64,000 nt of DNA from Robiginitalea sp. SC105 (GCF_014243345.1 NZ_JACLZF010000001.1:1550268-1614267); one strand, 5' to 3'. Shown: positions 26,802 to 35,961, numbered from the stretch's first letter. Notes: generated from the letters alone by a model not told the origin. A program made the numbers and translations.

Positions 26802-26848
26802 TTGGGGGTGGGGGATATGGGGCTTTCCGCGGCCATGCGGCCTCCGGT

Positions 26849-27049
26849 TCAGGCCTGCATTTCCTGGCGGCACTCCTGCTCTGCGGGCATCTTGCCGCAC
26901 ATGCCACAGGCTTGTCCGTCTTTGTTGAGGTGGGGGTTCTGACTGGCACAGGTACCGGCAAAGGCACCGTCTTTCCTAGCCCATATCTTGATGGCGATCC
27001 CCGCAAAGGCCAGTGCCAGCAATCCGATAGTGAGAAGGATGAGTTTCAT
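26849..27049 (-). CDS. Cysteine-rich mini membrane protein
   Basis: 66 aa from ATG 27049. One N-terminal membrane helix (KLILLTIGLLALAFAGIAI), then a basic KIWARK stop-transfer and a tail with five cysteines (TCASQNP, ACGMCGK, QEC). The layout matches short flavobacterial proteins usually annotated as membrane or secreted protein, without known function. The CxxC could bind metal or be redox active. It is 47 bp upstream of the ECF sigma factor and probably in the same transcript. Its own -7 element is not obvious. Confidence 0.72.
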   Translation of the reverse strand: MKLILLTIGLLALAFAGIAIKIWARKDGAFAGTCASQNPHLNKDGQACGMCGKMPAEQECRQEMQA

Positions 27050-27074
27050 GTAAAGCGATTTGGGGCAAAGATAC

Positions 27075-27100
27075 AAAAAAAGCCCCTCTTCCAAGGGGCT
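27075..27100 (-). terminator. Terminator after the anti-sigma factor gene
   Basis: The 7-bp stem AGCCCCT / AGGGGCT (27081-27087 with 27094-27100), 6-nt loop, and a run of seven T on the minus strand, 23 bp after the anti-sigma stop. It separates the two ECF modules. Confidence 0.9.
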
Positions 27101-27123
27101 GTTCGTATTCGGTACGCAGCGGG

Positions 27124-27882
27124 TCAGTAGGAGAAGTCCGCTACAATGTTCTGGACGGTTGGCGTGGTATTCCCGCCTTTGGGTTCGATGGTGATATAGC
27201 TCAGGCTTTTCTCTCCATAGGGGAGGGCCATGAGTTTTTCCTTGTCCTCGAAGTTCCGGATAACCCCCAGGTTCACCATTTCTCCGTTTACCTCTGCCCA
27301 CATCTGATAGTCCTTGTCCTCCGGGAGGTTCGGCAGGTTCCTCACATTGATGTAGGATAGCTTTTTGACCGGGTTCACGTAGGCAATGGCCTTGAGTTCC
27401 CGTGCTTTCTGGTTCCCGTTGACCATGAACTTCCGGGTGCCGGGGTTGTTCAGTACGATAAACTGGTTGCGCACATCTTCCAGCTGCTCTTTCATGTCGG
27501 CTTCCAGCACCCTGATTTTGTTGTTGACCAGGTCGTTTTCCTGCCGCAGGTTCATGTTCTGGTTGTAGAACCAGAAAGAGGCACCGACGGCAAAAATCGC
27601 GGCGATGCTGGCGGCAACGGCGTATTGCAGGAACCGCCTGCGGCCTGCCCGTTCCTTTCTGACGCGGTGCAGGATGCGTTCCCTGAGGCCATCAGGGGCC
27701 TTTACGGCATGCAATTTGGCATAGGCTTCCAGGTTTTCCTGCAATTCGAGGTAGGTATCCCGTACTTCCGGATACATGGCGATGTATTGCTCGACGCGGG
27801 CGCTATCCTCCGCAGAGGTGGCATCCAGCAGATACTGCTCCAACAGGTCGGACTCCAGGAACTGTCGTATCTTATCTTTCAT
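27124..27882 (-). CDS. Anti-sigma factor (RskA C-terminal family)
   Basis: 252 aa. The cytosolic N-terminal ~80 residues (ESDLLEQYLLDATSAEDSARVEQYIAMYPEV) form the anti-sigma helices, then one membrane segment at ~86-106 (FLQYAVAASIAAIFAVGASF), a short coiled coil, and an external anti-sigma-K domain with YINVRNLPNLPEDKDYQMWAEVNG and MALPYGEKSLSYITIEPKGGN. It follows the ECF sigma gene by 6 bp, so it is its likely regulator, holding it at the membrane until a signal frees it. The metal-binding HxxxCxxC of ZAS-type anti-sigma factors is absent. Confidence 0.93.
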   Translation of the reverse strand: MKDKIRQFLESDLLEQYLLDATSAEDSARVEQYIAMYPEVRDTYLELQENLEAYAKLHAVKAPDGLRERILHRVRKERAGRRRFLQYAVAASIAAIFAVGASFWFYNQNMNLRQENDLVNNKIRVLEADMKEQLEDVRNQFIVLNNPGTRKFMVNGNQKARELKAIAYVNPVKKLSYINVRNLPNLPEDKDYQMWAEVNGEMVNLGVIRNFEDKEKLMALPYGEKSLSYITIEPKGGNTTPTVQNIVADFSY

Positions 27883-27888
27883 GGCATA

Positions 27889-28446
27889 TCATAATAAGCT
27901 TAATACTATAATTACGGCCGGAGCGTAGATCTTCTTGAGTTCCCTCAGGCCGATCTTGAGCCGGGATTTGATGGTCCCCAGAGGGATGTCCAGCTCCTCG
28001 CTGGCTTCCTGTTGGGTCATTCCCTGGAAAAACAGGGCTTCAAGTACCACCTGATACTTCGGCTCTATTGTCCCGAGGTGCTTCTGCATGTCCATCAATT
28101 CGGGGCTTACGCCCTCCACACCTATCGTATATACGTCCGAAACATCGATTTGGATTTCCTTGTCGGATTTTGTGCTCAGACTGCGCAGCTTGTCGATGGC
28201 CGCATTGCGGGTAATCCGGAAGAGCCACGTAAACAATTTGGCCTTTGAGGCATCGTAGGTATGCGATTTTTTCCAGATTTTGACAAAACTCTCCTGTACG
28301 ACGTCCTGGGCGAGTTCCTCGTTCTTCACCACCTTGAGGGCCACCCCGTAGAGGGTGTTCCCATAGTGTTCATACAACAGGCTGATGGCTTTTTCATCCC
28401 CCTCCCGGAGCAATTCAACAATATGTTTTTCGAGTAGTGTGCTCAT
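27889..28446 (-). CDS. ECF-type RNA polymerase sigma factor (SigK-like) paired with anti-sigma
   Basis: 185 aa from ATG 28446 (STLLEKHIVELL). Region 2: NEELAQDVVQESFVKIWKKSHTYD and FTWLFRITRNAAIDKLR. Region 4: YQVVLEALFFQGMTQQEASEELDIPLGTIKSRLKIGLRELKK. Both segments fit the SigK/ECF19-like group that works with RskA-type anti-sigma factors, the next gene. An ATG 33 bp further upstream is possible but adds non-conserved residues. Confidence 0.93.
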   Translation of the reverse strand: MSTLLEKHIVELLREGDEKAISLLYEHYGNTLYGVALKVVKNEELAQDVVQESFVKIWKKSHTYDASKAKLFTWLFRITRNAAIDKLRSLSTKSDKEIQIDVSDVYTIGVEGVSPELMDMQKHLGTIEPKYQVVLEALFFQGMTQQEASEELDIPLGTIKSRLKIGLRELKKIYAPAVIIVLSLL

Positions 28447-28849
28447 GATTCGGGGCGATGGCCGGAAAAAGTATTCCACCCGGCATCCAAACCCTATGGT
28501 CTTGACGTATATAGGGAAACGCTAAGTTAAGAATTTTTGTTCTGCAGCGTTTTATACTTTGAATTAGTTCGACGCACAGCGTCTTCTGTTTGTGCGTTTA
28601 GTTTGGTTAGTTTGGTTTGGTATAACCCCCGCAGGAATAATCCCTGCGGGGGTTAATTTTTACCGCCCTTCCCGGTTGCCTTTTGTTCCCCCGACGGTTT
28701 GCTGCTTCCTCCCGTATGACACTGGTTTTCAACCGGATGACCTCTGCTACCACCCACCAGGTCCTGTCATCCGGCAGGGCTGGGGGCTGCCCGCTGCCCG
28801 GGCTGCGCCTTTGGGTAAAATACCGGCCCCGGGGCCGGGGATTCACGAC
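28447..28849. other. 403-bp intergenic region with hairpins, no recognisable gene
   Basis: No credible ORF on either strand. It holds the upstream region of the ECF gene, a small hairpin (ACGCAC / GTGCGT near 28571-28601), a TTTGG-rich stretch (28598-28620), a very strong 13-bp inverted repeat at 28623-28655, and ~190 bp with no visible signal before the murB stop. Nothing on the plus strand upstream needs the terminator, so an unannotated small RNA is possible. Confidence 0.5.
28623..28661 (+). terminator. Strong inverted repeat / terminator
   Basis: A 13-bp perfect stem TAACCCCCGCAGG / CCTGCGGGGGTTA (28623-28635 with 28643-28655), 7-nt loop, then ATTTTTA on the plus strand. It works best as a plus-strand terminator, although the nearest genes on both sides are on the minus strand. 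Confidence 0.75.
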
Positions 28850-29863
28850 TTAGAGGATGTTCACCTCCGGTTCAATCCGGATATCAAAAGCCTCCAGTAC
28901 CCGTTGTTGAATTTCCCGGGCCAGCTGCAGGATTTCCTCCCCGGTTGCAGCCCCGTGGTTGACCAGGACCAGGGCCTGCTTTTCGTGTACCCCGGCATCC
29001 CCGCGCCGCATTCCCTTCAGACCGAGGGAGTCGATCAGCCAACCCGCAGGCACTTTTATCCCGTCGCCTTCCTGTGGGTAGCCCGGCATGCCGGGGTGTG
29101 TGCGGAGCAATTCCTCGTACTGCGTTTTCGGGACCACCGGGTTTTTGAAAAAACTACCGCTATTGCCCAATACCGCGGGGTCCGGCAGCTTGCTCTTACG
29201 GATGGCGATTACGGCCCGGGCTACATCGGCCGGTTCCGGATGGCGGATGCCTTCCCGTTCCAGCCAGCCCGCAATATCCCCATAACCCGTCCGGATTTCA
29301 TGGCCTTTCCTGGTAAGCCCGAGGGTTACCGACCAGATGACATACCGGCCCCTGGCACCCCGTTTAAAAACCGAATCCCGGTAGCCGAATCCGCATGCTT
29401 CCCTGCTGAAACTCACCAGTTCGCCTGTCTGCATATCCACTGCCTCCAGGCTTTGGAGTACGTCCTTGATCTCCACGCCGTAGGCGCCGATATTCTGAAT
29501 GGGGGCGGTCCCGGTCTTTCCCGGGATCAGTGCCAGGTTCTCCAATCCCCCAAAGCCCTGGTCCAGTGTCCACATGACCAGTTCGTGCCAGTTTTCACCG
29601 GCCATCACCCGCAGGTTGATCCGGCCCGCATCCTCCGCCACCACTTCCCGGCCACGCGTATCCATGTAGAGCACCCGGGCTTCCAGGGGTCCCGTCAGCA
29701 GCAGGTTGCTCCCCCCGCTGAGGATAAAGGGGGGCGGCAGGCCCGGTTCGGCCAGCGCTTCCCGCAGGGTTTCCAGGCTGTCTATCCGTATAAAATGACT
29801 CGCCGGGACATCAATGCCGAAGGTGTTGTATTTTTTGAGGGAAACCCTGTGCTCAATATCCAT
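28850..29863 (-). CDS. murB: UDP-N-acetylmuramate dehydrogenase
   Basis: 337 aa FAD enzyme making UDP-MurNAc for peptidoglycan. KKYNTFGID at the N-terminus, ILSGGSNLLL (FAD), LALIPGKTGTAPIQNIGAYGVEIKDVL and GFGYRDSVFK (active-site Tyr/Arg), GNSGSFFKNPVV with the catalytic serine, and the type I tail PAGWLIDSLGLKGMRRGDAGVHEKQALVLVN. ATG 29863 (MDIEHRV) is preferred over an upstream start. It overlaps the end of the aminotransferase gene by 11 bp, so both belong to one transcript. Confidence 0.96.
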   Translation of the reverse strand: MDIEHRVSLKKYNTFGIDVPASHFIRIDSLETLREALAEPGLPPPFILSGGSNLLLTGPLEARVLYMDTRGREVVAEDAGRINLRVMAGENWHELVMWTLDQGFGGLENLALIPGKTGTAPIQNIGAYGVEIKDVLQSLEAVDMQTGELVSFSREACGFGYRDSVFKRGARGRYVIWSVTLGLTRKGHEIRTGYGDIAGWLEREGIRHPEPADVARAVIAIRKSKLPDPAVLGNSGSFFKNPVVPKTQYEELLRTHPGMPGYPQEGDGIKVPAGWLIDSLGLKGMRRGDAGVHEKQALVLVNHGAATGEEILQLAREIQQRVLEAFDIRIEPEVNIL

Positions 29864-31052
29864 CTTCCCTGTATTTCTCAAGGGCGGCCCTGAGGATATT
29901 CACGGCTTTGCGCAGTAATTTTTCCTCAAGGACATAGGCAATCCGAACCTGGTTTTCCCCCAGGCCCGGCGTGGCGTAAAAACCAGCGGCCGGCGCCAGC
30001 ATCACGGTGGCCCCGTCGAGGCGGAAGTCCTCCAGCAACCACTGGGCGAAATGGTCGGCATCCCGGATGGGCAGCTCCACCATGCAGTAAAATGCGCCTC
30101 GGGGCCGTGCCACGATGATCCCCGGTATTTTCCGGAGTTCCTCCACCAGGAGGTCCCGCCTCCGGGTATATTCGGCAATGACCCCCTCAAAGTAGGAGGG
30201 GGGGGTATCCAGGGCGGCTTCACTGGCCACCTGCGCAAAAGTCGGGGGGGAGAGCCGTGCCTGTGCAAATTTGAGGGCGGTCTGCATCAGGGCGGCGTTC
30301 CGCGTGATGATGCAACCGATACGTGCGCCGCACATGCTGTAGCGCTTGGAGACCGAATCGACCACCACGGCATGCTCCCTGAGCCCTTCTTCCTGTAAGA
30401 TCGAATAGTGCTCCGCTCCGTCGTATGCGAATTCCCGATAGACCTCGTCTGCGATGAGGAACAGGTCATGCCTGCGCACGAGTTCCGCCAGGGACCTTAT
30501 TTCTTCCCGGGAATAGAGGTAGCCGGTTGGGTTACCGGGATTGCAGAGGAGGATGGCTCGGGTCCGCGGTCCGATATAGGATTCAAAATCGGCAATGGGT
30601 GGGAGTGCAAAATTGTTTTCAATGCCGGATGCTATGGGAACCACTGTGACCCCTGTGGCCGTGGCAAAACCATTGTAATTGGCGTAAAAAGGTTCCGGGA
30701 TGATAATTTCGTCCCCCAGGTCGGCCACACAATTCATCACGAAGGAGAGGGCTTCCGAACCCCCGGTGGTCACCAGGATTTCTTCTTTCCCTACATCTAT
30801 GCCCACTTTGCGATAGTATTCCGCCAATTTGGCCCGGTAGGACTCGTTGCCTTCGGAACGGCTGTATTCCAGCACGTCGATGTGGAAATTCCGGACTGCT
30901 TCCAGTGCCTGGGGCGGTGTTTTGATATCTGGCTGCCCGATATTCAGGTGGATCACCTCCACCCCGCTTTTCTTTGCCGCTTCGGCATAGGGCACTAATT
31001 TTCGTATCGGGGAGGCGGGCATGGCCTGGCCTTTTTTGGAGAGGGTGGGCAT
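29853..31052 (-). CDS. PLP-dependent class I/II aminotransferase
   Basis: 399 aa, fold type I. HLNIGQPDIKTP, ILVTTGGSEAL, ILLCNPGNPTGYLY (Asn contacting PLP), FLIADEVYREF (Asp), the Schiff-base lysine in DSVSKRYSMCGARIGCI, and the substrate carboxylate Arg in NQVRIAYVL. Closest by recognition to aspartate/aromatic aminotransferase-like enzymes of Bacteroidota; the amino-acid specificity is not predictable. ATG 31052 (PTLSKKGQAMPASPIRKL) gives the usual N-terminus; longer starts add unrelated residues. Upstream gene of the pair with murB. Confidence 0.92.
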   Translation of the reverse strand: MPTLSKKGQAMPASPIRKLVPYAEAAKKSGVEVIHLNIGQPDIKTPPQALEAVRNFHIDVLEYSRSEGNESYRAKLAEYYRKVGIDVGKEEILVTTGGSEALSFVMNCVADLGDEIIIPEPFYANYNGFATATGVTVVPIASGIENNFALPPIADFESYIGPRTRAILLCNPGNPTGYLYSREEIRSLAELVRRHDLFLIADEVYREFAYDGAEHYSILQEEGLREHAVVVDSVSKRYSMCGARIGCIITRNAALMQTALKFAQARLSPPTFAQVASEAALDTPPSYFEGVIAEYTRRRDLLVEELRKIPGIIVARPRGAFYCMVELPIRDADHFAQWLLEDFRLDGATVMLAPAAGFYATPGLGENQVRIAYVLEEKLLRKAVNILRAALEKYREDGY

Positions 31053-31173
31053 AGGAATGGTTTCTACCGCAAAAATGAGAAAAGGAATCGGTCCCCGCAA
31101 CCGAAATCCCGGCTCCGATTCATTTTGCACGGGGTCTTCCGGGCCTGACCCAAGGGGATGTTAAAAATGCGCT

Positions 31174-31199
31174 TTGTATCGCAAAAAACAGTAACTTTA
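31174..31199 (+). promoter_or_regulatory. Possible promoter of the aspartyl protease gene
   Basis: TTG at 31174-31176 and TAACTTTA at 31192-31199 with 15 nt between; the -7 box is one base from TAnnTTTG and the spacing is slightly short. The ATG follows at 31218. Confidence 0.4.
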
Positions 31200-31217
31200 G
31201 TAGATACGACCTTGGTA

Positions 31218-32567
31218 ATGAACGGCATACACTTCTTAAAAACTGTATTCCTCTTGCTGCTGCTCCTGATTTGCCCACGGGGGGAAGCGCAGCATTACCA
31301 ACTGCTGGACGGGGCGGAAAAGAGCCCCAAGATCCGTTTTGAGCTTGTCAACAACCTGATGATTATCCCGGTGGAGGTAAACGGGACCCCCTTGCGGTTT
31401 ATCCTGGATACAGGCGTCAGCAAACCGATCCTATTCAACCTGTCCGATACGGATTCGGTCGAATTGCGGAATGTTGCAAAGATCCAGATCCAGGGGCTGG
31501 GCACTGGCGACCCAATAGACGCCCTAAGCTCTGCCGGAAATATCTTCAAGGTCCGCGGGATGGTAAACCCGGGACAACTGGTTTATGTGGTCCTCGACAG
31601 GGACATGAATTTTTCCCCTTCCCTTGGCGTGACCATTCACGGGATCATCGGGTACGACCTTTTCAGGGACCATGTGGTGGAAATCAATTACGGCCGGCGT
31701 TATTTGCGATTCCACAACCCGGCCACCTACAGGCAGCGTAAACGGTCCCGGGAGGTGACCATCCCGATCACCGTGGACCGGAACAAGGCGTATGTGGAAG
31801 GCGGGGTAACCCTCGAAGGCGGGGAGGAACTCGCAGTCAAACTCCTCATGGACACCGGCAGCAGCGATGCCCTCTGGTTGTTCCGGGATGAACAGGAAGG
31901 CCTGCAAATACCGGAGAAAAACTACGAAGACTACCTGGGGAAGGGCCTCAGCGGTACCATATATGGCAAAAGGACCAAGGTAAAACAGATACGCATCGGG
32001 GACTTTGTGTTGCGGGATGCCAAGGCGGCCTTCCCCTACCTGGAATCCTTTAAAGCCCTGCCGAACCTGGGCGACCGGGATGGCAGCGTTGGGGGGGAAT
32101 TGCTGAAGCGCTTCAACATGGTCATCAACTATCCCAGTGGGGAACTTACCCTGCGGACCAACAATCTTTTCGGGGAACCCTTCCATTTCAACCTGGCGGG
32201 GATCGAACTGGAACATGCCGGGATGCGGTATATCGCCGAACGCATTACGGATACGCGCGGGGTGGTGCAGCGGGATGAAGAAGACACTTTTGGGACCGTC
32301 CAGATCCTTACCGCCCAGCGGACGCGCCTGAGCCTGGTACCCGAAATCATCGTATCTGCCATACGCGCCGGCAGCCCGGCAGAAGAGGTAGGCCTGCAGG
32401 AGGGGGATGTTATCCTGGCTGTCAATGGCAAATCGGTCCACCGGTATAAATTGCAGGAGGTGATGAAGATGATCAACGACAAGAAAGGCAAGCGCATCCG
32501 CCTGCTGATTGAACGCTATAACAAAGACCTGCTGTTCTCCTTCGTACTCCGGGAATTGTTCGAATAG
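31218..32567 (+). CDS. Retropepsin-like aspartyl protease with PDZ domain, secreted
   Basis: 449 aa from ATG 31218 with a signal peptide (LLLLLLICPRGEAQ). It has two aspartyl-protease half domains, each with a catalytic triplet: D64-T-G (RFILDTGVSKPI) and D212-T-G (LLMDTGSSDALW). The C-terminal ~90 residues are a PDZ domain (IIVSAIRAGSPAEEVGLQEGDVILAVNGKSV). Two DTG motifs in one chain recall pepsin-like pairing rather than a dimeric retropepsin. Periplasmic; PDZ usually binds C-termini of substrates. Divergent from the aminotransferase/murB unit. Confidence 0.88.
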   Translation: MNGIHFLKTVFLLLLLLICPRGEAQHYQLLDGAEKSPKIRFELVNNLMIIPVEVNGTPLRFILDTGVSKPILFNLSDTDSVELRNVAKIQIQGLGTGDPIDALSSAGNIFKVRGMVNPGQLVYVVLDRDMNFSPSLGVTIHGIIGYDLFRDHVVEINYGRRYLRFHNPATYRQRKRSREVTIPITVDRNKAYVEGGVTLEGGEELAVKLLMDTGSSDALWLFRDEQEGLQIPEKNYEDYLGKGLSGTIYGKRTKVKQIRIGDFVLRDAKAAFPYLESFKALPNLGDRDGSVGGELLKRFNMVINYPSGELTLRTNNLFGEPFHFNLAGIELEHAGMRYIAERITDTRGVVQRDEEDTFGTVQILTAQRTRLSLVPEIIVSAIRAGSPAEEVGLQEGDVILAVNGKSVHRYKLQEVMKMINDKKGKRIRLLIERYNKDLLFSFVLRELFE

Positions 32568-32670
32568 GCACCCCGGCGAGCCCGCTGCCAGGGATGCGGC
32601 CCCCACCAGCATACAAATTCAACTTCCCCGGATCCGGCAAGGGCTGCCCCGGATGGAGTCAGGGGTCCTA

Positions 32671-32703
32671 AAAAACAAAAACCCCCGGGAATGCCGGGGG
32701 TTT
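32671..32703 (-). terminator. Terminator of the DUF1573 gene
   Basis: A 10-bp stem AAACCCCCGG / CCGGGGGTTT (32679-32688 with 32694-32703), 5-nt loop, and minus-strand TTTTTGTTTTTT. It lies 24 bp beyond the DUF1573 stop and converges on the protease transcript. Confidence 0.9.
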
Positions 32704-32726
32704 GATGTTTCTTGAAGGTTCTTTCC

Positions 32727-33113
32727 TTATTTCCCTTCCACACCCTTCACGGTACCTTTGATCTTGAGGATCTTGGTAGGGGTGTCCGCATTGGAGATGA
32801 CCGTAATTGCCTTGCGGATCGGTCCCACGCGGTTTGTATCGTATTTTACCTGGATTTCTCCGGTTTTGCCCGGCATGATGGGGGCCTCGGGTTTTTTCGG
32901 GATGGTACACCCGCAACTGGAACTCACCTTGCTGATGACCAGGGGCGCATCGCCGGTATTCGTGAATTCAAAGACACGAACCCCGTCGCTTCCCTTATCA
33001 ATTTCACCGTAATCGACCGTTTCTGATTTGAATTCGATCTTGGCTGTTTTTTCCTGGGCGGAAACACTCCATGTCAGTAGGCCGACAAACAACAGAATTG
33101 CTACTTTTTTCAT
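32727..33113 (-). CDS. DUF1573 domain protein, secreted
   Basis: 128 aa with a signal peptide (AILLFVGLLTWSVSAQ). The DUF1573 core is IEFKSETVDYGEIDKGSDGVRVFEFTNTGDAPLVI then SSCGCTIPKKPEAPIMPGKTGEIQVKYDT; the SSCGCT motif is the family hallmark. It is an immunoglobulin-like exported protein of unknown function, common and often multicopy in Bacteroidota. A good promoter (33167-33137) and a terminator flank it, so it is monocistronic. Confidence 0.93.
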   Translation of the reverse strand: MKKVAILLFVGLLTWSVSAQEKTAKIEFKSETVDYGEIDKGSDGVRVFEFTNTGDAPLVISKVSSSCGCTIPKKPEAPIMPGKTGEIQVKYDTNRVGPIRKAITVISNADTPTKILKIKGTVKGVEGK

Positions 33114-33136
33114 TTTAGATCATTTTGGGTGAACTT

Positions 33137-33167
33137 CAAATGTAGCCATTGAGGCAGGAACATCCAA
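33137..33167 (-). promoter_or_regulatory. Promoter of the DUF1573 gene
   Basis: Minus strand TTG (33167-33165), 20-nt spacer, TACATTTG (33144-33137): exact match to the Bacteroidota TTG / TAnnTTTG promoter, 23 bp before the ATG. Confidence 0.7.
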
Positions 33168-33174
33168 AATTCTT

Positions 33175-33203
33175 TTGTTATGTTCTAACGTTAGTTATTT
33201 TTG
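33175..33203 (+). promoter_or_regulatory. Promoter of valS
   Basis: TTG (33175-33177), 18-nt spacer, TATTTTTG (33196-33203): exact consensus of the major Bacteroidota sigma. The expected start near 33210 leaves a ~100-nt leader before the valS ATG. A second -7 box (TAATTTTG, 33212-33219) follows without a -33 element. Confidence 0.75.
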
Positions 33204-33310
33204 TTTCGTATTAATTTTGCAGACAAATTGCGGGCGGGCAGCCCTGAATCAGGCACAAGCCCCGTTCCCGTAACCGTCAGCCCCTCTACTTCAAAAACCA
33301 TACCAAGATA

Positions 33311-35941
33311 ATGGAAATCCCTTCCAAATACGACCCCCAAAGGGTTGAAAAGCAGTGGTATACCTATTGGATGCAGCACGGCTATTTCCGTTCCGTCCCC
33401 GATAACCGGGAACCCTATACCATCGTGATCCCCCCTCCGAATGTCACGGGGGTGCTACACATGGGGCATATGCTGAACAATACCATACAGGATGTGCTTA
33501 TCCGTAGGGCCCGCATGCTGGGTAAAAATGCCTGCTGGGTACCGGGTACCGACCACGCTTCCATTGCCACGGAGGCAAAGGTGGTGGCAAAACTGAAGGC
33601 AGCGGGCATTTCCAAATCCTCGATCAGCCGGGAGGAATTCCTGGAACACGCATGGGACTGGACCCACAACTACGGCGGGGTGATCCTCGAACAGCTCAAG
33701 AAGCTGGGGTGTTCCTGCGACTGGGACCGCACCAAATTCACCATGGACCCGGATATGGAGGCCTCCGTCCTTAAAGTATTCGTGGACCTGTACAACAAGG
33801 GGCTCATCTACCGCGGTTACCGTATGGTGAACTGGGACCCGGAAGCGAAAACGACCCTGTCCGACGAAGAAGTCAATTACGAGGAGCGTCAGAGTTTCCT
33901 CTACCATATTGCCTACCCCGTGGTGGGGACCGACCAAAAGGTGGTGATTGCCACTACCCGTCCGGAAACCCTCCTGGGTGATACGGCCGTGTGCATCCAT
34001 CCGGAGGACGAGCGGTACCTGGACCTGCACGGGAAGACGGTGCGCGTGCCTATATGCGACCGGGAAGTGCCGGTAATCCCCGACGAATATGTGACCATGG
34101 AATTCGGGACGGGTTGCCTGAAGGTTACCCCGGCCCACGATGAAAACGACTACGTCCTGGGCGAGAAGCACGGGTTGGAACTGGTGGATATCTTTAACCC
34201 GGATGCCACGCTGAACGCCTATGGGCTGCACTACCAGGGGATGGACCGGTTTGAGGCCCGCAAGGCGATCGTCGCCGAGCTGGAGGAGAAGGGCTACCTG
34301 GTCCGGAAGGAGCCCTATACCAACAAGGTGGGGACCTCGGAACGCACCCGGGCCGTGATCGAACCCCGCCTGTCGGACCAGTGGTTCCTGAAGATGGAGG
34401 ACCTGGCCAAACCCGCCCTGGAAGCCGTATTGGAATCCCGGGAGGTCCGCCTGGTACCGGCCAAGTTCGAAAATACCTACCGCCACTGGATGGAACATAT
34501 CCGGGACTGGAATATCTCGCGGCAGCTCTGGTGGGGACAGCGCATCCCGGCCTGGTATTACGGGCCCGGCAAATCGGAATTCGTTGTCGCCGAATCGGCC
34601 GAATCCGCCCTGGATCTGGCACGTGAGAAGTCCGGGAATACCTCCCTTGAGGCCGGGGACCTGCGGCAGGACGAAGATGTGCTGGATACCTGGTTCTCTT
34701 CCTGGCTCTGGCCGATCAGCGTCTTCGGGGGCATCCTGGACCCGGACAACGAGGAAGTCAATTATTACTATCCCACCACCGACCTGGTGACCGGGCCGGA
34801 CATCCTCTTTTTCTGGGTGGCCCGGATGATTATTGCCGGGTATGAATTGCGCGGGGAGCGCCCTTTTGAAACCGTGTACCTCACCGGCCTGGTCCGGGAC
34901 AAACAGCGGAGGAAGATGTCCAAATCCCTTGGGAATTCCCCGGACGCCCTGGAACTGATTGAACAGTATGGTGCCGATGGCGTCCGGGTGGGCCTGCTGC
35001 TCAGTGCAGCCGCGGGGAATGACCTCCTGTTCGATGAAAGCCTGTGCCAGCAGGGCAAGAACTTTGCCAACAAAATCTGGAATGCCTTCCGGTTGGTACA
35101 GGGTTGGGAGGTGGCCGATGGCGATCAGCCCGAAGCAGCATCCCTGGGGATTGCCTGGTACCGGGCCAAATTCGAGGCGGTGCGGGCCGAGATCGAGGAC
35201 CACTTCTCCAAATACCGGATCTCGGATGCCCTGATGGCTACCTATAAGCTCCTGTGGGAGGATTTTTGTTCCTGGCTGCTGGAGATCGTCAAGCCGGCCT
35301 ATGGGGAACCCATGGATCAAAAGACATTCCGGGAAGTAACCGGCCTTTTCGAAGACAACCTGCGGTTGCTGCACCCCTTTATGCCCTTCCTTTCCGAGGA
35401 GGTCTGGCAACATATGGCCACCCGGTCCCCGGAGGAGGCCCTGGTGGTGGCTGCCTGGCCTTCACCAGCTACCGCGGATGCGGACCTCCTTGGGGAATTT
35501 ACAATGGCCAGCGAAGTCATTTCAGGCATCCGGACCATCCGCAAGGACAAAAACATCCCTTTTAAGGAGACCCTTGAGCTACTGGTCCTTGATGAGGAAC
35601 ACCTTCCCAGGAAGTGGGATGTGCTGGTAGGTAAGCTGGCCAACGTAGCGCCTCCGGTATACACCAAAGAAGCCCCCGAGGGCGCCCTGTCGTTCCGGGT
35701 ACGCAGCAACGAATACTTTATTCCGATGGAAGGGGCCGTGGATATCGGGGAGGAAATCCGGAAGATCCGGGAAGAACTCGAGTATACCCGGGGCTTCCTG
35801 GCGTCAGTACGGAAAAAGCTCTCCAATGAACGGTTTGTCGGGAACGCACCGGAATCGGTGGTCGCCCTGGAGCGGAAGAAGGCATCAGACGCCGAATCCA
35901 AGATCGAGACCCTGGAAAAAAGCCTGGCCAACCTCCAGTAG
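33311..35941 (+). CDS. valS: Valyl-tRNA synthetase
   Basis: 876 aa class I synthetase. HMGH motif (HIGH) at residues 50-53 in [17 protein letters not shown] at 535-539 in [11 protein letters not shown]; editing (CP1) domain with [13 protein letters not shown]; zinc-independent core; C-terminal coiled-coil arm with repeated Glu/Lys ([23 protein letters not shown]), as in ValRS. It charges tRNA-Val and clears Thr-tRNA-Val. The ~100-nt leader from the promoter at 33175 shows no obvious T-box, as expected outside Firmicutes. Confidence 0.98.
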   Translation: MEIPSKYDPQRVEKQWYTYWMQHGYFRSVPDNREPYTIVIPPPNVTGVLHMGHMLNNTIQDVLIRRARMLGKNACWVPGTDHASIATEAKVVAKLKAAGISKSSISREEFLEHAWDWTHNYGGVILEQLKKLGCSCDWDRTKFTMDPDMEASVLKVFVDLYNKGLIYRGYRMVNWDPEAKTTLSDEEVNYEERQSFLYHIAYPVVGTDQKVVIATTRPETLLGDTAVCIHPEDERYLDLHGKTVRVPICDREVPVIPDEYVTMEFGTGCLKVTPAHDENDYVLGEKHGLELVDIFNPDATLNAYGLHYQGMDRFEARKAIVAELEEKGYLVRKEPYTNKVGTSERTRAVIEPRLSDQWFLKMEDLAKPALEAVLESREVRLVPAKFENTYRHWMEHIRDWNISRQLWWGQRIPAWYYGPGKSEFVVAESAESALDLAREKSGNTSLEAGDLRQDEDVLDTWFSSWLWPISVFGGILDPDNEEVNYYYPTTDLVTGPDILFFWVARMIIAGYELRGERPFETVYLTGLVRDKQRRKMSKSLGNSPDALELIEQYGADGVRVGLLLSAAAGNDLLFDESLCQQGKNFANKIWNAFRLVQGWEVADGDQPEAASLGIAWYRAKFEAVRAEIEDHFSKYRISDALMATYKLLWEDFCSWLLEIVKPAYGEPMDQKTFREVTGLFEDNLRLLHPFMPFLSEEVWQHMATRSPEEALVVAAWPSPATADADLLGEFTMASEVISGIRTIRKDKNIPFKETLELLVLDEEHLPRKWDVLVGKLANVAPPVYTKEAPEGALSFRVRSNEYFIPMEGAVDIGEEIRKIREELEYTRGFLASVRKKLSNERFVGNAPESVVALERKKASDAESKIETLEKSLANLQ

Positions 35942-35961
35942 GCAGGCAGGCAAGCAAGCAA

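Noticed and set aside
26802-26900. Upstream start for the second ECF sigma factor
   Set aside because: It would overlap the mini membrane protein by 52 bp and adds a Pro/Arg-rich stretch unlike sigma N-termini.
28592-29893. 433-codon plus-strand frame opposite murB
   Set aside because: Antisense to murB and crossing the strong terminator at 28623; murB has every signature in the other strand.
33455-35413. 652-codon open frame on the minus strand opposite valS
   Set aside because: It is a shadow: the high GC codon bias of valS removes stops in the antisense frame; the translation is Gly/Pro/His/Val-rich with no family character.
35942-35961. GCAG/AAGC tetranucleotide run as a phase-variation tract
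   Set aside because: Too short, imperfect and outside any coding region or promoter; just after the valS stop.
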